The notes beneath the pieces were generated by a model, which was given only the letters and a program-made list of their open reading frames with translations, ran no database searches and was not told the origin of the DNA. A program made the translations under genes and the position numbers. A DNA stretch of 54,564 nt from Desulfobulbaceae bacterium (GTDB taxonomy: Bacteria; Desulfobacterota; Desulfobulbia; Desulfobulbales; VMSU01): the NCBI GenBank assembly GCA_028718985.1, contig JAQUKQ010000009.1, positions 1-54,564 on the forward strand, given 5' to 3'. Shown one piece after another: positions 9,027 through 18,290 of this stretch. Positions within the stretch are counted from its first letter, which is position 1. The number at the start of each line of letters is the position of its first letter.

Positions 9027-10469
9027 ATGATTGACATGTTTTTGACTTATCGACGACGAGCGTACGTTACTCTCTGGTTTCTTTTAGGAGCAACACTCTT
9101 TTTTGCCAATCATCCAGCCATGGCGGCCTACAATAGCACTGCCCACGGCAGTGCGACGAATGGGGTGAAACGGAGTTCCGCGGGTATCACCGATTATGCC
9201 ATTGCTAACTGCGCCCATTGCCACGAGCAACATGCCAGCGTTGGCGGCACTGAGCCAGCGCCTGACAATAGCGGGCCATCAAGCTATGCCGCTTTTGCCT
9301 CCGAAGAGGCTCTCTGCCTCGGCTGTCATGGCGGAACACCAAACTACAGTGCCAACGGCAGTCCGGACAACATTAACTCGTTGTTGAACACCAGCTACGG
9401 ACACTACCCGGCAGACTTCAGCGCTAAGCACAAGGCTAAGGAGGTGCAAGCCGATATCAACAGCAATGCCCATGTCGAATGTACGGACTGCCATAACCCC
9501 CACCTCTCCGGAGCCACCAAGCATAGCAAAGGGACAAACGCGGTGACCTCCACAAGCCCTCTTTATGGAGCCCAAGGGACGACTGCGACTTACAACAGCG
9601 GTTCATGGCTATCATCAAGCGTTTCCTATTCTGCACTGAGTGCCGCAGGCACAGAGTATAAGATCTGTTTTAAGTGCCATAGCGGTGCAGTCGGCACCCC
9701 TGAGACTTGGCGTGGCGCTTCCGGCACCACAACCTGGACCGATGTCGCTAAGGAGTTTAACCCGGCCAACAAGTCCTATCATCCTGTGGTTCAGACGCTA
9801 GCGGGCGGAACCGGCTCCTCGGCATTGACCAATAGTCAGCTCAGTGCCACCTGGCAGAATGCGGGGAGCAAAACAATGTACTGCTCCGATTGCCATGGCG
9901 ACGACAACAGCAATACCGTCGCCAAGCCTTATGGGCCACACGGTTCGGCAAACAACCGGATGCTGCGCAATGATAGCAGCTTTGACCTCTGGCCCTATAA
10001 TCCAAGTGGCAATCCTTGGGATTTGAAAGACCTCGGCAGCAATACCAACAGTTGGACAACCCGACTGTTATGCAAAAAATGTCACCCCTTGACTACCGAT
10101 CCAACAGATCGAACACAAATCATTAACTATCCGCACAGATTCCATGCTGACAGGGCAGTCAGCAAAACCGAAAATTACCCTTGCCTGCTCTGCCACTTAT
10201 CCATCACCCATGGCAGTGGCCAGAGCCGGATGACAGGCAACTATACTGACCCGTCACCTTATTCAATGACCTTAATCGGCACCTTTACCATTGGCCGATC
10301 GGGATCAAGCAATGTTGAAACAAACCCCAAAATGCCATGGCTCACAGCCTTTACCAAGAACGCCTCACCCTTGGCCTCTGGAGGATACACGCGGGGAAGT
10401 TGTTCCGTCTATAACGGCGCATCTCCAGACAATTACAATAGCATTAACTGCGGCGGCAATCATCCTTAA
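9027..10469 (+). CDS. Secreted seven-heme c-type cytochrome
   Basis: A 480-residue protein with a signal peptide ending AMA-AYN (about residue 34). Seven CXXCH motifs are visible: CAHCH, CLGCH, CTDCH, CFKCH, CSDCH, CKKCH and CLLCH. Long Ser/Thr/Asn/Gly-rich segments separate them. The C-terminal tail has two further cysteines 15 residues apart, followed by GGNHP, so the second is not next to a histidine and is more likely in a disulfide. An AGGA close to the ATG at 9027 and a GGAGG further upstream support the start. It lies between the propeller lipoprotein and resB. General style matches outer-surface cytochromes of metal-reducing Desulfobacterota; the redox partner is unknown. Confidence 0.88.
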   Translation: MIDMFLTYRRRAYVTLWFLLGATLFFANHPAMAAYNSTAHGSATNGVKRSSAGITDYAIANCAHCHEQHASVGGTEPAPDNSGPSSYAAFASEEALCLGCHGGTPNYSANGSPDNINSLLNTSYGHYPADFSAKHKAKEVQADINSNAHVECTDCHNPHLSGATKHSKGTNAVTSTSPLYGAQGTTATYNSGSWLSSSVSYSALSAAGTEYKICFKCHSGAVGTPETWRGASGTTTWTDVAKEFNPANKSYHPVVQTLAGGTGSSALTNSQLSATWQNAGSKTMYCSDCHGDDNSNTVAKPYGPHGSANNRMLRNDSSFDLWPYNPSGNPWDLKDLGSNTNSWTTRLLCKKCHPLTTDPTDRTQIINYPHRFHADRAVSKTENYPCLLCHLSITHGSGQSRMTGNYTDPSPYSMTLIGTFTIGRSGSSNVETNPKMPWLTAFTKNASPLASGGYTRGSCSVYNGASPDNYNSINCGGNHP

Positions 10470-10474
10470 GCTGC

Positions 10475-11971
10475 TTGGAGCATCCTCTCTCCTGCACATA
10501 TTCGTTGTTCGTATCCACAGTATCTATTATCGAGGTTTTTGTTCCCTTGTTTCACTCATCCTCTCCACGATTTTCCCACGCTAAGAAGATACTGCTCCAC
10601 CCTCGTGGCATTACGTGGGCTCTTGCGCTGACCGGCGGCGCGATGCTTCTCGGACAGATCATTCCCCAGCAGGGAGATATCCCCCCTGTCGCAGCAACAG
10701 CGGAATTCGCATCGTACGCTTGGTTCATAGAAACGCTGCAACTGAACCACATTGTTACCTCCTATTGGTTCCTTCTGCTGGTTTCATGGCTACTCCTGGC
10801 CTTGATCGTGACCGTCTATGAGCAGGGGATGAAGGAGCTACGGCGCGGCAGCACCTACCTTCCCTTGCCGGATGGACGCTATCACCACCAGCGTACTGTG
10901 CCCATCGCCTCGAATTTCTCGTCGAGTGCCCCCCTTTGTCACCAGCTCGAAGAGGTCGCTGCCAAAGAGGCAATGACACTTGGCTACCACCTTGTTTGGG
11001 CCTGCAATAATACGATTGACTCGCGCCTCCTGGCTTTTGCCAAAAACCGCTGGTCACGCTGGGGTGGAGTCGTATTTCATGCGGGTTTAGCCGTGACCAT
11101 TGCCTCCGCACTCTTGAGTACCTTATTCTACAATCATTCCTTCTGTAGACTTCAGGAGGGGACTACACTCCATGGCTCCTCCCCGGTGTGGGAACGAATC
11201 ACTAAGGGGCCATTGGCCCGTGATTTGACCTTTGATTTTGATCTCAAACTGCAATCGCTTCAAATCAAAGAATGGGAAGATGGCCACATGGCTCAGCTTG
11301 TCAGCTCAGTGGTTGTCGACAATCTTCTCAGCACTCCCTCGCAAACGCTACCACTTGCTATCGGATCCCCTCTCAAATGGCACGGTGTCACTTTCTATCA
11401 GACCTGGTGGTATAGTTATGTCCTGACCTGTTTGCTGCGAGGACCTGGAAGAGAGCAAACCATGACCTATTTTGTGCTCAATCCACCAATGGGCGAAGAG
11501 AAAGAGGTCCATGGCGGACGAAGTACCTTGCCCAACAGTGATTATGCCATTGAGATGCGCCTGTACCCTCCACACGGTCTCGCGACTGAGGGACAGCAAC
11601 CTACGCTCAACCTTAAAATAACTGGCGAGGCCGGAAAGATCTTATTCCAAGGTGATGTTGACCCTGCGCAACCGATAGCAATTGGCAGAGATACTCTGCA
11701 AATCGTGGATATTGCTTTATGGAGTGGGATCAGCGTGGTAAAGGATGTTGGTGCGCCGATGCTCTATGGCGGTTTTATCCTAATCGTCGTTGGAGGAATA
11801 GCGATGTTTCTGCTGCCGCATCGGGAAATTCATCTCTTCCTCCATCCGCAGCCGCAACAAGTCGCGATACGTTGTGGGAGCCGTAGTTCAAACCATGATG
11901 CCACCATCGACGATGACATAGAGGCATTACTTACGAGGATCGTACAGGCTGACATCGATGTTACACGTTGA
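10475..11971 (+). CDS. resB: ResB/Ccs1-like cytochrome c biogenesis membrane protein
   Basis: Up to 498 residues, with four membrane segments (near residues 49-66, 91-112, 197-220 and 428-450) and a large periplasmic domain between the third and fourth, as in ResB/Ccs1. Together with CcsA it forms the system II heme export and attachment complex. The start is uncertain: a TTG at 10475 opens the frame 6 bases after the cytochrome stop, but a second TTG at 10547 with GAGG about 11 bases upstream is equally plausible and removes a non-conserved leader. Its last 14 bases overlap the ccsA start. Placement in a cytochrome operon suggests a dedicated maturase for these cytochromes; other ResB/CcsA sets may exist elsewhere in the genome. 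Confidence 0.85.
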   Translation: MEHPLSCTYSLFVSTVSIIEVFVPLFHSSSPRFSHAKKILLHPRGITWALALTGGAMLLGQIIPQQGDIPPVAATAEFASYAWFIETLQLNHIVTSYWFLLLVSWLLLALIVTVYEQGMKELRRGSTYLPLPDGRYHHQRTVPIASNFSSSAPLCHQLEEVAAKEAMTLGYHLVWACNNTIDSRLLAFAKNRWSRWGGVVFHAGLAVTIASALLSTLFYNHSFCRLQEGTTLHGSSPVWERITKGPLARDLTFDFDLKLQSLQIKEWEDGHMAQLVSSVVVDNLLSTPSQTLPLAIGSPLKWHGVTFYQTWWYSYVLTCLLRGPGREQTMTYFVLNPPMGEEKEVHGGRSTLPNSDYAIEMRLYPPHGLATEGQQPTLNLKITGEAGKILFQGDVDPAQPIAIGRDTLQIVDIALWSGISVVKDVGAPMLYGGFILIVVGGIAMFLLPHREIHLFLHPQPQQVAIRCGSRSSNHDATIDDDIEALLTRIVQADIDVTR

Positions 11972-12776
11972 ATTTATCCTCTATTGGCTAGCTGCCGCTT
12001 TCTATGGGGCCGCAGCCATCATTTTTATCACCACGACCTTCCTGGCGTTACTCGCTCGGAAAAATATTGGCGTGGTTCTCTCCTGCTGTGGCTTGGTTTT
12101 CCATGGCGCAGCACTTGTCCTTCGCTGGTATTTGTCAGGGCATGGCCCATATCTTGACACCTTCGAGGTCATTTCCTCTGATGTCTGGATGATCGTCGGT
12201 CTTTTTATCTTTTGTGTTCTGCGTACCCCAAGAGTACAATTCACAGGCGTTATCGTCTTGCCCTCGGCGTTACTCCTCTTAGGGTTTGCCGTGATGTCAT
12301 CGCCTGAGATCAAACGCCTGCCAGCAACATTCTCCACCTACTGGTTGATCGTCCATATTCTTTTTGCCAAATTAACCCTGGCTAGCCTGCTCATTGCGGT
12401 GGCCAGTTCGTTAACCTACCTGCTCAAAAAACACAGAGGAGAAAATTGTCTCGCCTCCGCTCCATCGCCCGAAAAACTTGACCGCTATGCTGCTCAATAT
12501 TGCGGCATGGCCTTCTCCTTCTGGTCGATAACCATAATCGCCGGGGCAATCTGGGCACAAAAAAGTTGGGGCCGATATTGGGCCTGGGACCCGATTGAAT
12601 TATGGAGCTTGACGACATGGCTGTTGCTTGGCTTGTACTATCACTTGCGGCGGTTCCATGGATTACGTGGCCGTTATGCGGCGTATTGTATTCTCTTGTG
12701 TTTTTTTGTCTTGGCTACTACCGGCTACATCATCCCCTTGGCTGCAAAAACTATTCATACTGAATACTTACAATAA
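11958..12776 (+). CDS. ccsA: CcsA/CcsB-like heme exporter and lyase of system II cytochrome c biogenesis
   Basis: A 272-residue polytopic membrane protein with about eight hydrophobic segments. The heme-binding WWD-type motif appears as WGRYWAWDPIELWSL near residue 203, followed by a C-terminal histidine region (LYYHLRRFHG) and a last membrane span. This is the cytochrome c assembly (CcmC/CcmF/CcsA) superfamily. The ATG at 11958 lies inside the end of resB, so the two are coupled. In Wolinella, distinct CcsA forms are specific for unusual heme motifs; by analogy this copy could serve the CX5CH cytochrome upstream, which is inference. Confidence 0.9.
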   Translation: MLHVEFILYWLAAAFYGAAAIIFITTTFLALLARKNIGVVLSCCGLVFHGAALVLRWYLSGHGPYLDTFEVISSDVWMIVGLFIFCVLRTPRVQFTGVIVLPSALLLLGFAVMSSPEIKRLPATFSTYWLIVHILFAKLTLASLLIAVASSLTYLLKKHRGENCLASAPSPEKLDRYAAQYCGMAFSFWSITIIAGAIWAQKSWGRYWAWDPIELWSLTTWLLLGLYYHLRRFHGLRGRYAAYCILLCFFVLATTGYIIPLAAKTIHTEYLQ

Positions 12777-12811
12777 TGTTTTTCCCGTAATTCCATAAAG
12801 TCCCCTACAGC

Positions 12812-14329
12812 ATGCAACGTATAAGTTTCCCCATGAAAATCAAACGCGTCGCCCTCATCACCCCTCCTTACCATTCAGGCGTTGTCGAATCAGCCGGCAC
12901 CTGGTTGAACCTTGGCTTTGTCTATCTCGCCGGGGCCTTGCGGCAAGCTGGATTCGAGGTCGATTATTACGATGCCATGTCTTGCTGGCACGACTGGCCA
13001 GAAATCCAAAAAAGGATCGAGGACTTTCGACCTGATTGTGTGGCGACCGCTGCCTTCACCGCCTCAGTCGTTGATGCCTTGGCCTTGCTTAGGCTCGCCA
13101 AAGAGATCAACCCGCAGGTAATAACGGTAATCGGCAATGTCCATGCAACGTTCTGCTATGAGGATTTAGTCTCAAAAAACACCTTTCTTGACTATGTCAT
13201 TCGCGGCGAAGGAGAAGGCGCGCTCCCCGCCCTGCTCACCTGTCTCAAGGAGCGTGGTTCTCTGGCCAAGGTGCCGAATCTTGTCTATCGCGAAGGGAAA
13301 ATCATCCACGTCAACCGCCAGGCGCCAATGCTTACCGAGCTGGATCGGGCTGTTCCGGCCTGGGATCTGCCGGATTGGTCCATGTACTCGTACTTTCCAA
13401 AACCGCAATCAACCCTGGCCATTGTCTCGTCATCCCGAGGCTGCACCCAGAATTGTTCCTTTTGTTCGCAAAAGCTCTTTTGGCAACAGACTTGGCGGGC
13501 CAGGAGCCCTGAAAATTTTGTCGCGGAATTGGAATTACTCCATCGCCAGCATGGCGTCACGGTCGCCATGCTGGCCGACGAGACGCCAACCCTTGATCGG
13601 CAGCGCTGGCTAAAAATCCTAGACCTGTTGATCGAACGACAACCCGGAGTCAAGTTATTGATGGAGACCAGGGTCGATGACATCCTCCGCGACCACGACA
13701 TCATGGAGAAGTACCGTCTAGCAGGCATTGAACATATCTATGTCGGCGTGGAGGCAGGCACGCAGGCCATGCTGGACATCTTTCATAAAGGCACCAAGGT
13801 TGAGAGTTCGAAGGCGGCGATTGATCTGATCAACCAAGCAGACATCGTCTCTGAGACCTCTTTTGTCCTCGGCATGCCAGACGAAACCCCAGAGTCAATC
13901 AAAAATACGGTTGACCTTGCCTTGCACTACAACCCGGACATGGCATTTTTCCTCGCCATCGCTCCCTGGCCCTACGCCGACCTCTACCCCACCCTAGAAC
14001 CTCATATCGCCACCGACGACTACCGGCGCTACAACCTGGTGGACCCCGTCGTCAAACCAATTGCCATGACCTTGTCTGAGGTCTCTGAGGCCTTGGGAGG
14101 TGCCGCCCAACGTTTCTTCATGCACAAATTTCACAAGCTCAAGACACTTAGTCCCTGGAAGCAAGAGTTCATGACAAAGGTATTTTCGATTTTAGTCAAC
14201 AACTCCTACCTTGCCGGGCAGATGATGGCCATGGCCCAATCGGGTAAGGGGTCGATGCCTCCAGAGATATTAGAAATTGTCCGCCAAGGAAAGACTGACG
14301 TCGGCAAAAACTTCGCCCCCATCCCGTAA
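12812..14329 (+). CDS. B12-binding-domain radical SAM protein (BchE-like superfamily), substrate unknown
   Basis: A 505-residue protein (498 if the ATG at 12833 is used; neither has a clear ribosome site, and family members usually start close to the second). Residues 10-140 form a cobalamin-binding-type Rossmann domain with VIGNVHATF and the RGEGEGALPALL segment typical of the superfamily; the DxHxxG B12 motif is absent, as in many relatives. The radical SAM domain has CTQNCSFC (CxxxCxxC) near residue 212, and GVEAGTQ, which suits SAM binding. It starts 35 bases after ccsA, so it may be the last gene of the cytochrome operon. Relatives act on lipids, tetrapyrroles and peptides; the substrate here cannot be named. 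Confidence 0.85.
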   Translation: MQRISFPMKIKRVALITPPYHSGVVESAGTWLNLGFVYLAGALRQAGFEVDYYDAMSCWHDWPEIQKRIEDFRPDCVATAAFTASVVDALALLRLAKEINPQVITVIGNVHATFCYEDLVSKNTFLDYVIRGEGEGALPALLTCLKERGSLAKVPNLVYREGKIIHVNRQAPMLTELDRAVPAWDLPDWSMYSYFPKPQSTLAIVSSSRGCTQNCSFCSQKLFWQQTWRARSPENFVAELELLHRQHGVTVAMLADETPTLDRQRWLKILDLLIERQPGVKLLMETRVDDILRDHDIMEKYRLAGIEHIYVGVEAGTQAMLDIFHKGTKVESSKAAIDLINQADIVSETSFVLGMPDETPESIKNTVDLALHYNPDMAFFLAIAPWPYADLYPTLEPHIATDDYRRYNLVDPVVKPIAMTLSEVSEALGGAAQRFFMHKFHKLKTLSPWKQEFMTKVFSILVNNSYLAGQMMAMAQSGKGSMPPEILEIVRQGKTDVGKNFAPIP

Positions 14330-14501
14330 AGCTGCAGCGCACTAATCGGATGAAAATCGTTTCGCTCCACAAAAATAAATTGGATTCTGCCCACAGCATC
14401 TTGTAAGCTGTTAGGATGTCCCCTCATCCAAGTTTCCCGTACATTTTGCTTGGTCTAACGCGGTGCAGATACAACATCATTGCCAAAATCAATAACAACT
14501 G

Positions 14502-16886
14502 ATGGCTACACCCTCCAAAGAGATGGGAAGCGTTATCGCCTCCCCACTATTTCGGCGTTTTCTGACCCCGATTGTCCTGACCATCTTGGCCTTCGCGCTT
14601 GGGGTGTACTTTTTTGCTGTGCCCTATATCAAGACCAAGGTTTACTCCCTCGAAGAAAAAGCGGTACACGCCAGTCTCGACAACATCCAATCTCTCATCT
14701 CCTCCAACTACCTGGCCATGGAGGCCCACCGCAAATCGGTGACCGAGGCCCATAAGCGTGAGCTGAAAAACCTCATCCTGTTTACCGAAACTTACCTGAG
14801 AACCAAGACCGAGCAGGTAAAAAACGGCATCATTACCGAAGAAGATGCCCAATGGAGTGCCTTGGATGAACTACGCTCCTTTCGTTTTGGCAACGATGAC
14901 TTCGTCTGGGTCGCCGATTTCAATGGTTTCTACCTCTCCCATCCTGACCCCAAAAAGAACATGGAGGACTACTCCGGGGTTCGGGACGTCTTTGGCAACT
15001 ATGTGCTCATGCCTCTGGTACAAAAGGCTATTGGCAGCGAAGAGGGCTACCATACCTACTGGGGGCAGCGCCAAGGGAGTGGCCTGCCAGCCGAAAAATT
15101 ATCCTACGCCAGACTCTTTGCGCCATGGGAATGGGTGATTGGCACCGAGGTCTTTGTTGATGACCTGGAGGCTGAAATTCTGCTCCGCAAAGAGAAGATG
15201 ATCGACGAACTCCGCAATATCTTGAAAAAAATCGTCATCGGCAAAACCGGCTACATCTATATCTTCGACTCCTGGCACAACATCATCATCCATCCGGATC
15301 AAGCCCTTGAGAATACCGACATTTCAACGATCATCAACCCCAGCACCAATAATAAGCTCGTAGACGACCTGATCACTATCAGCCGCACCGACGATCACAA
15401 ACTGAGTTATATCGGCAACAACCCGGCCGACAAAGAGCATTTCAACCACGAACAATTCAACTGGGTCAAGCATGTTGACGGCTTCGACTGGTACATTGTC
15501 GCCTCGGTCGACACTGATGAGCTCAATCAGAGTTCCGACATGCTACGCAACAAGCTCCTCCTGCTCTCTGGAATCGTCACGGCACTGTCCTTCGTTGTCG
15601 TCTCGATCATGATTGGCCGCCTACTGATGCCGATCCGGAAATTGTCGCAAACGGCAAGCTTAGTTGCTGATGGCGATTTAACCGCTCGCTCGGACATCGA
15701 AGGACACGACGAGATCAGCTTTTTGGCCAGCACCTTCAATACCATGGTGGAACGTCTGAAATCCAACATCGATAACTTGGACCAGAAAGTTCTCGATCGT
15801 ACCAGAGAGTTGGATACCGCCAACCAGGAGTTGCTCTTCTCCGTCGGGCAATTAGAACAACACAATTTTGAGGTGACGGAGCTCAATCGCCTGGCCGAGC
15901 AATTACAGTCGTGTCATAGCCTGGATGAGACCTTCCCCGTGGTTGCCGAAATCCTTGCCTCCCTTTTCCCGAAGGCCTCAGGGGCACTCTATATTGCCAA
16001 CGACAATGCGGCTGACGACAATTTCCTTCAGGTCTGCCAATGGGGTGTTCAAGAAATCTCAGAAAAGACGCTCAGCAAAGAGGATTGCCTGGCCTTTACA
16101 AACTTCCGGATCCATTTGACCACAGACCTTGAGCAAGAGAGTGTCTGCCGGCACATCGACCCGGCAAGCAAGCAAATCTCTCTCTGCATGCCTCTGCTTG
16201 GCCAACACAACATCTTCGGCCTCATCCACCTGCTCTTTGCACCTATGGAGGAAATCGATCCCGGCCAGACTGCCCGTCTGGCCGAAAACTGGAAGCGTCT
16301 GGCCACCACGGTGACCGACCAACTGACCATGGCGATGGCCAATATCAAGTTGCGCGATCGACTGCAAAATCTCTCGGTCCGCGACGGTCTGACCGGGTTG
16401 TTCAATCGGCGCTACATGGAAGAGACGCTCAAACGGGAATTCATGCTTGCCGAACGCGACAACCACCCAATTGGCGTAATCATTTTGGACGTGGATTTTT
16501 TCAAAAAATTTAACGACACCTACGGTCATGACGCCGGCGATGTCGTTCTTATCGAACTTGGCAAGCTGTTGTCCACCAATGTCCGCAAGGGAGATGTCGT
16601 TTGTCGATATGGTGGAGAAGAGTTTGTGGTTATCCTCCCCGGCCCGCCACCAGAAGCAGCCCTCGAACGGGCTGAGATCCTGCGCGCCAAAGTAGAGAGC
16701 GAGTTACGCATCCCATATCACGGGAAATTCCTACAGCTCACCATCTCGCTCGGTGCGGCCTTCTACCCCGCCCATGGCGAAACTCCCGATCAAGTCTTGA
16801 AGGCCGCAGATACCGCCCTCTACAGTGCCAAGGAGTCAGGCCGGAATCGAGCGATACTGGCCTCTGGGCAGTCAAGTCTTACCTGA
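14502..16886 (+). CDS. Dual-Cache, HAMP, GAF-like diguanylate cyclase
   Basis: A 794-residue membrane sensor. Membrane spans lie near 21-43 and 351-374, enclosing a periplasmic region of two Cache-like modules (about 90-215 and 230-345). A HAMP domain follows (about 375-428), then a coiled coil, a GAF-like domain (about 460-615) and a GGDEF domain (about 625-785). The active site reads GGEEF (704-708), and RKGD at 695-698 is the product-inhibition I-site, five residues ahead. It should make c-di-GMP from GTP in response to a small extracellular ligand. It stands alone on the plus strand, 172 bases after the radical SAM gene; no clear ribosome site precedes the ATG. The ligand is unknown. Confidence 0.92.
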   Translation: MATPSKEMGSVIASPLFRRFLTPIVLTILAFALGVYFFAVPYIKTKVYSLEEKAVHASLDNIQSLISSNYLAMEAHRKSVTEAHKRELKNLILFTETYLRTKTEQVKNGIITEEDAQWSALDELRSFRFGNDDFVWVADFNGFYLSHPDPKKNMEDYSGVRDVFGNYVLMPLVQKAIGSEEGYHTYWGQRQGSGLPAEKLSYARLFAPWEWVIGTEVFVDDLEAEILLRKEKMIDELRNILKKIVIGKTGYIYIFDSWHNIIIHPDQALENTDISTIINPSTNNKLVDDLITISRTDDHKLSYIGNNPADKEHFNHEQFNWVKHVDGFDWYIVASVDTDELNQSSDMLRNKLLLLSGIVTALSFVVVSIMIGRLLMPIRKLSQTASLVADGDLTARSDIEGHDEISFLASTFNTMVERLKSNIDNLDQKVLDRTRELDTANQELLFSVGQLEQHNFEVTELNRLAEQLQSCHSLDETFPVVAEILASLFPKASGALYIANDNAADDNFLQVCQWGVQEISEKTLSKEDCLAFTNFRIHLTTDLEQESVCRHIDPASKQISLCMPLLGQHNIFGLIHLLFAPMEEIDPGQTARLAENWKRLATTVTDQLTMAMANIKLRDRLQNLSVRDGLTGLFNRRYMEETLKREFMLAERDNHPIGVIILDVDFFKKFNDTYGHDAGDVVLIELGKLLSTNVRKGDVVCRYGGEEFVVILPGPPPEAALERAEILRAKVESELRIPYHGKFLQLTISLGAAFYPAHGETPDQVLKAADTALYSAKESGRNRAILASGQSSLT

Positions 16887-16961
16887 CAACACACCCCACT
16901 CATTCTACCAAGCCCCCCCAAACCTCTGCCACAGAGCAGGCCCTCACAGGAAAGCCCTTCG

Positions 16962-18206
16962 TCAGACCATAAGACGCTGAGCGAGAAGCAAGGCAAGATG
17001 CGTTGCCTGAGTCTTGGATCCGAGAGCTAACAAACTCTTCTGCCATTGCATGATGCATCCCGAGCAACTGCTGACTACCAGGGGAGCGCCGGTGCTCAGA
17101 AAATCCTCGACGAGGGGCTTGGCAATTTTTCGCGAGAGATCGCTATGCGCGATATGAAAAAGTCCCCCCTGGCCGCAGCATTGCGGACCATGCGGCAACT
17201 CTAAACAGGTGAGGCCTGGCACGTGGCGCAAAAGTTCACGCGGCGGCCTGGTGATTTTAGCAAAACGGAGGTGACAAGGATCGTGATAGACGATTGTCTG
17301 CGGCGGCAGGTCATGGCGAAAGCTCGCCATGGCGGAGGGGAGAGCGTGTTCGAGAACAAAGGAAGAAAATTCACAGACCCGTGCCGCAAAGGACAGGGCC
17401 CGCTGCTGCCACAGAGGTTCATCCGCCAAGAGGTCAGGGTAACCTTTGAGGCTCGAATAACACGAAGCACAGGTCGTAAACACCGGCAACTCACCGACCT
17501 CTTCGCTGGAGAACTGGCTGATTGTGCGCCGTGCCAGATCCTTGGCCTGGGCTAAATCACCAGCGGACTTGGCCGCCAACCCACAGCAGCCTTGCTGCTC
17601 GGGGACCAAAAGCTGGTAGCCGCAAAGTCTATCCAGGACAATCTCTGCCGCCAAACCAATAGCAGGGGCCAAGTGCTGCGCCAGGCAACCGCTGAAGTAA
17701 AGGGCTTGCGCTGATGACACAACAGTGTCTGCAGGCACCCCTTTTTTTAGCTCTGTCACCGACGGGCTAAGATCAAGGAGAGGCTCGGTCAGGGAGAGAC
17801 GCAGGCCACTGTCTGCCGGTAACGTCTCGGGGAAAAGGCCAAGGGCCCTAGCCCCCTTGCTCAGGGTAGAGAGCAAGGCTGGCCTCGCTAAAACCTGTTG
17901 AGCCAGATATTTCGTAAAGGAAGAGAAGCCCGTGACCTGGGGCAGGCCAGACCTGGCTTCAATCAGGAGGGAGGGGATGTCAATGCCCCGCGGACAGACT
18001 GCGGAGCAAGCCCCACAGAGCAGACACTTTGAAAAGATCTCTGTAAGTTCGCGCTGACCTCCCGCATCGCTCGCGGTCAGCGTCGCCAACAGGTGCAACC
18101 GGCCGCGGGCGGTGAGAGTCTCGCGTCCGGTGAACTGATACACCGGGCACACAGCCGTACAGGCTCCACACTTGGCACATTCATTTGGGGAGAAAGGATT
18201 ACTCAT
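16962..18206 (-). CDS. glcF: GlcF-like iron-sulfur oxidoreductase subunit
   Basis: A 414-residue protein with two ferredoxin-type [4Fe-4S] motifs near the N terminus (CAKCGACTAVCP near residue 15 and CLLCGACSAVCP near 62) and two CCG domains in the C-terminal part (ending in QGCCG and QCCGQGG). This layout and length fit the iron-sulfur subunit of glycolate oxidase (GlcF, about 407 residues) and related lactate dehydrogenase subunits, which pass electrons from a flavin subunit to the membrane pool or to an Fe-S partner. No FAD-binding GlcD-type gene is next to it; it starts 84 bases downstream of prfB. The specific substrate is therefore unclear. Confidence 0.8.
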   Translation of the reverse strand: MSNPFSPNECAKCGACTAVCPVYQFTGRETLTARGRLHLLATLTASDAGGQRELTEIFSKCLLCGACSAVCPRGIDIPSLLIEARSGLPQVTGFSSFTKYLAQQVLARPALLSTLSKGARALGLFPETLPADSGLRLSLTEPLLDLSPSVTELKKGVPADTVVSSAQALYFSGCLAQHLAPAIGLAAEIVLDRLCGYQLLVPEQQGCCGLAAKSAGDLAQAKDLARRTISQFSSEEVGELPVFTTCASCYSSLKGYPDLLADEPLWQQRALSFAARVCEFSSFVLEHALPSAMASFRHDLPPQTIVYHDPCHLRFAKITRPPRELLRHVPGLTCLELPHGPQCCGQGGLFHIAHSDLSRKIAKPLVEDFLSTGAPLVVSSCSGCIMQWQKSLLALGSKTQATHLALLLAQRLMV

Positions 18207-18290
18207 GGCGAGTTCTAGCCACTTTGCAGCAACCTAGGCTCCCCTCAGGGGCGTGGGGTCGGCAAACGTGTCCATTGCCGCCATCCCATT

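Noticed and set aside
14330-14501. A c-di-GMP riboswitch before the diguanylate cyclase
   Set aside because: No GEMM core sequence is present.
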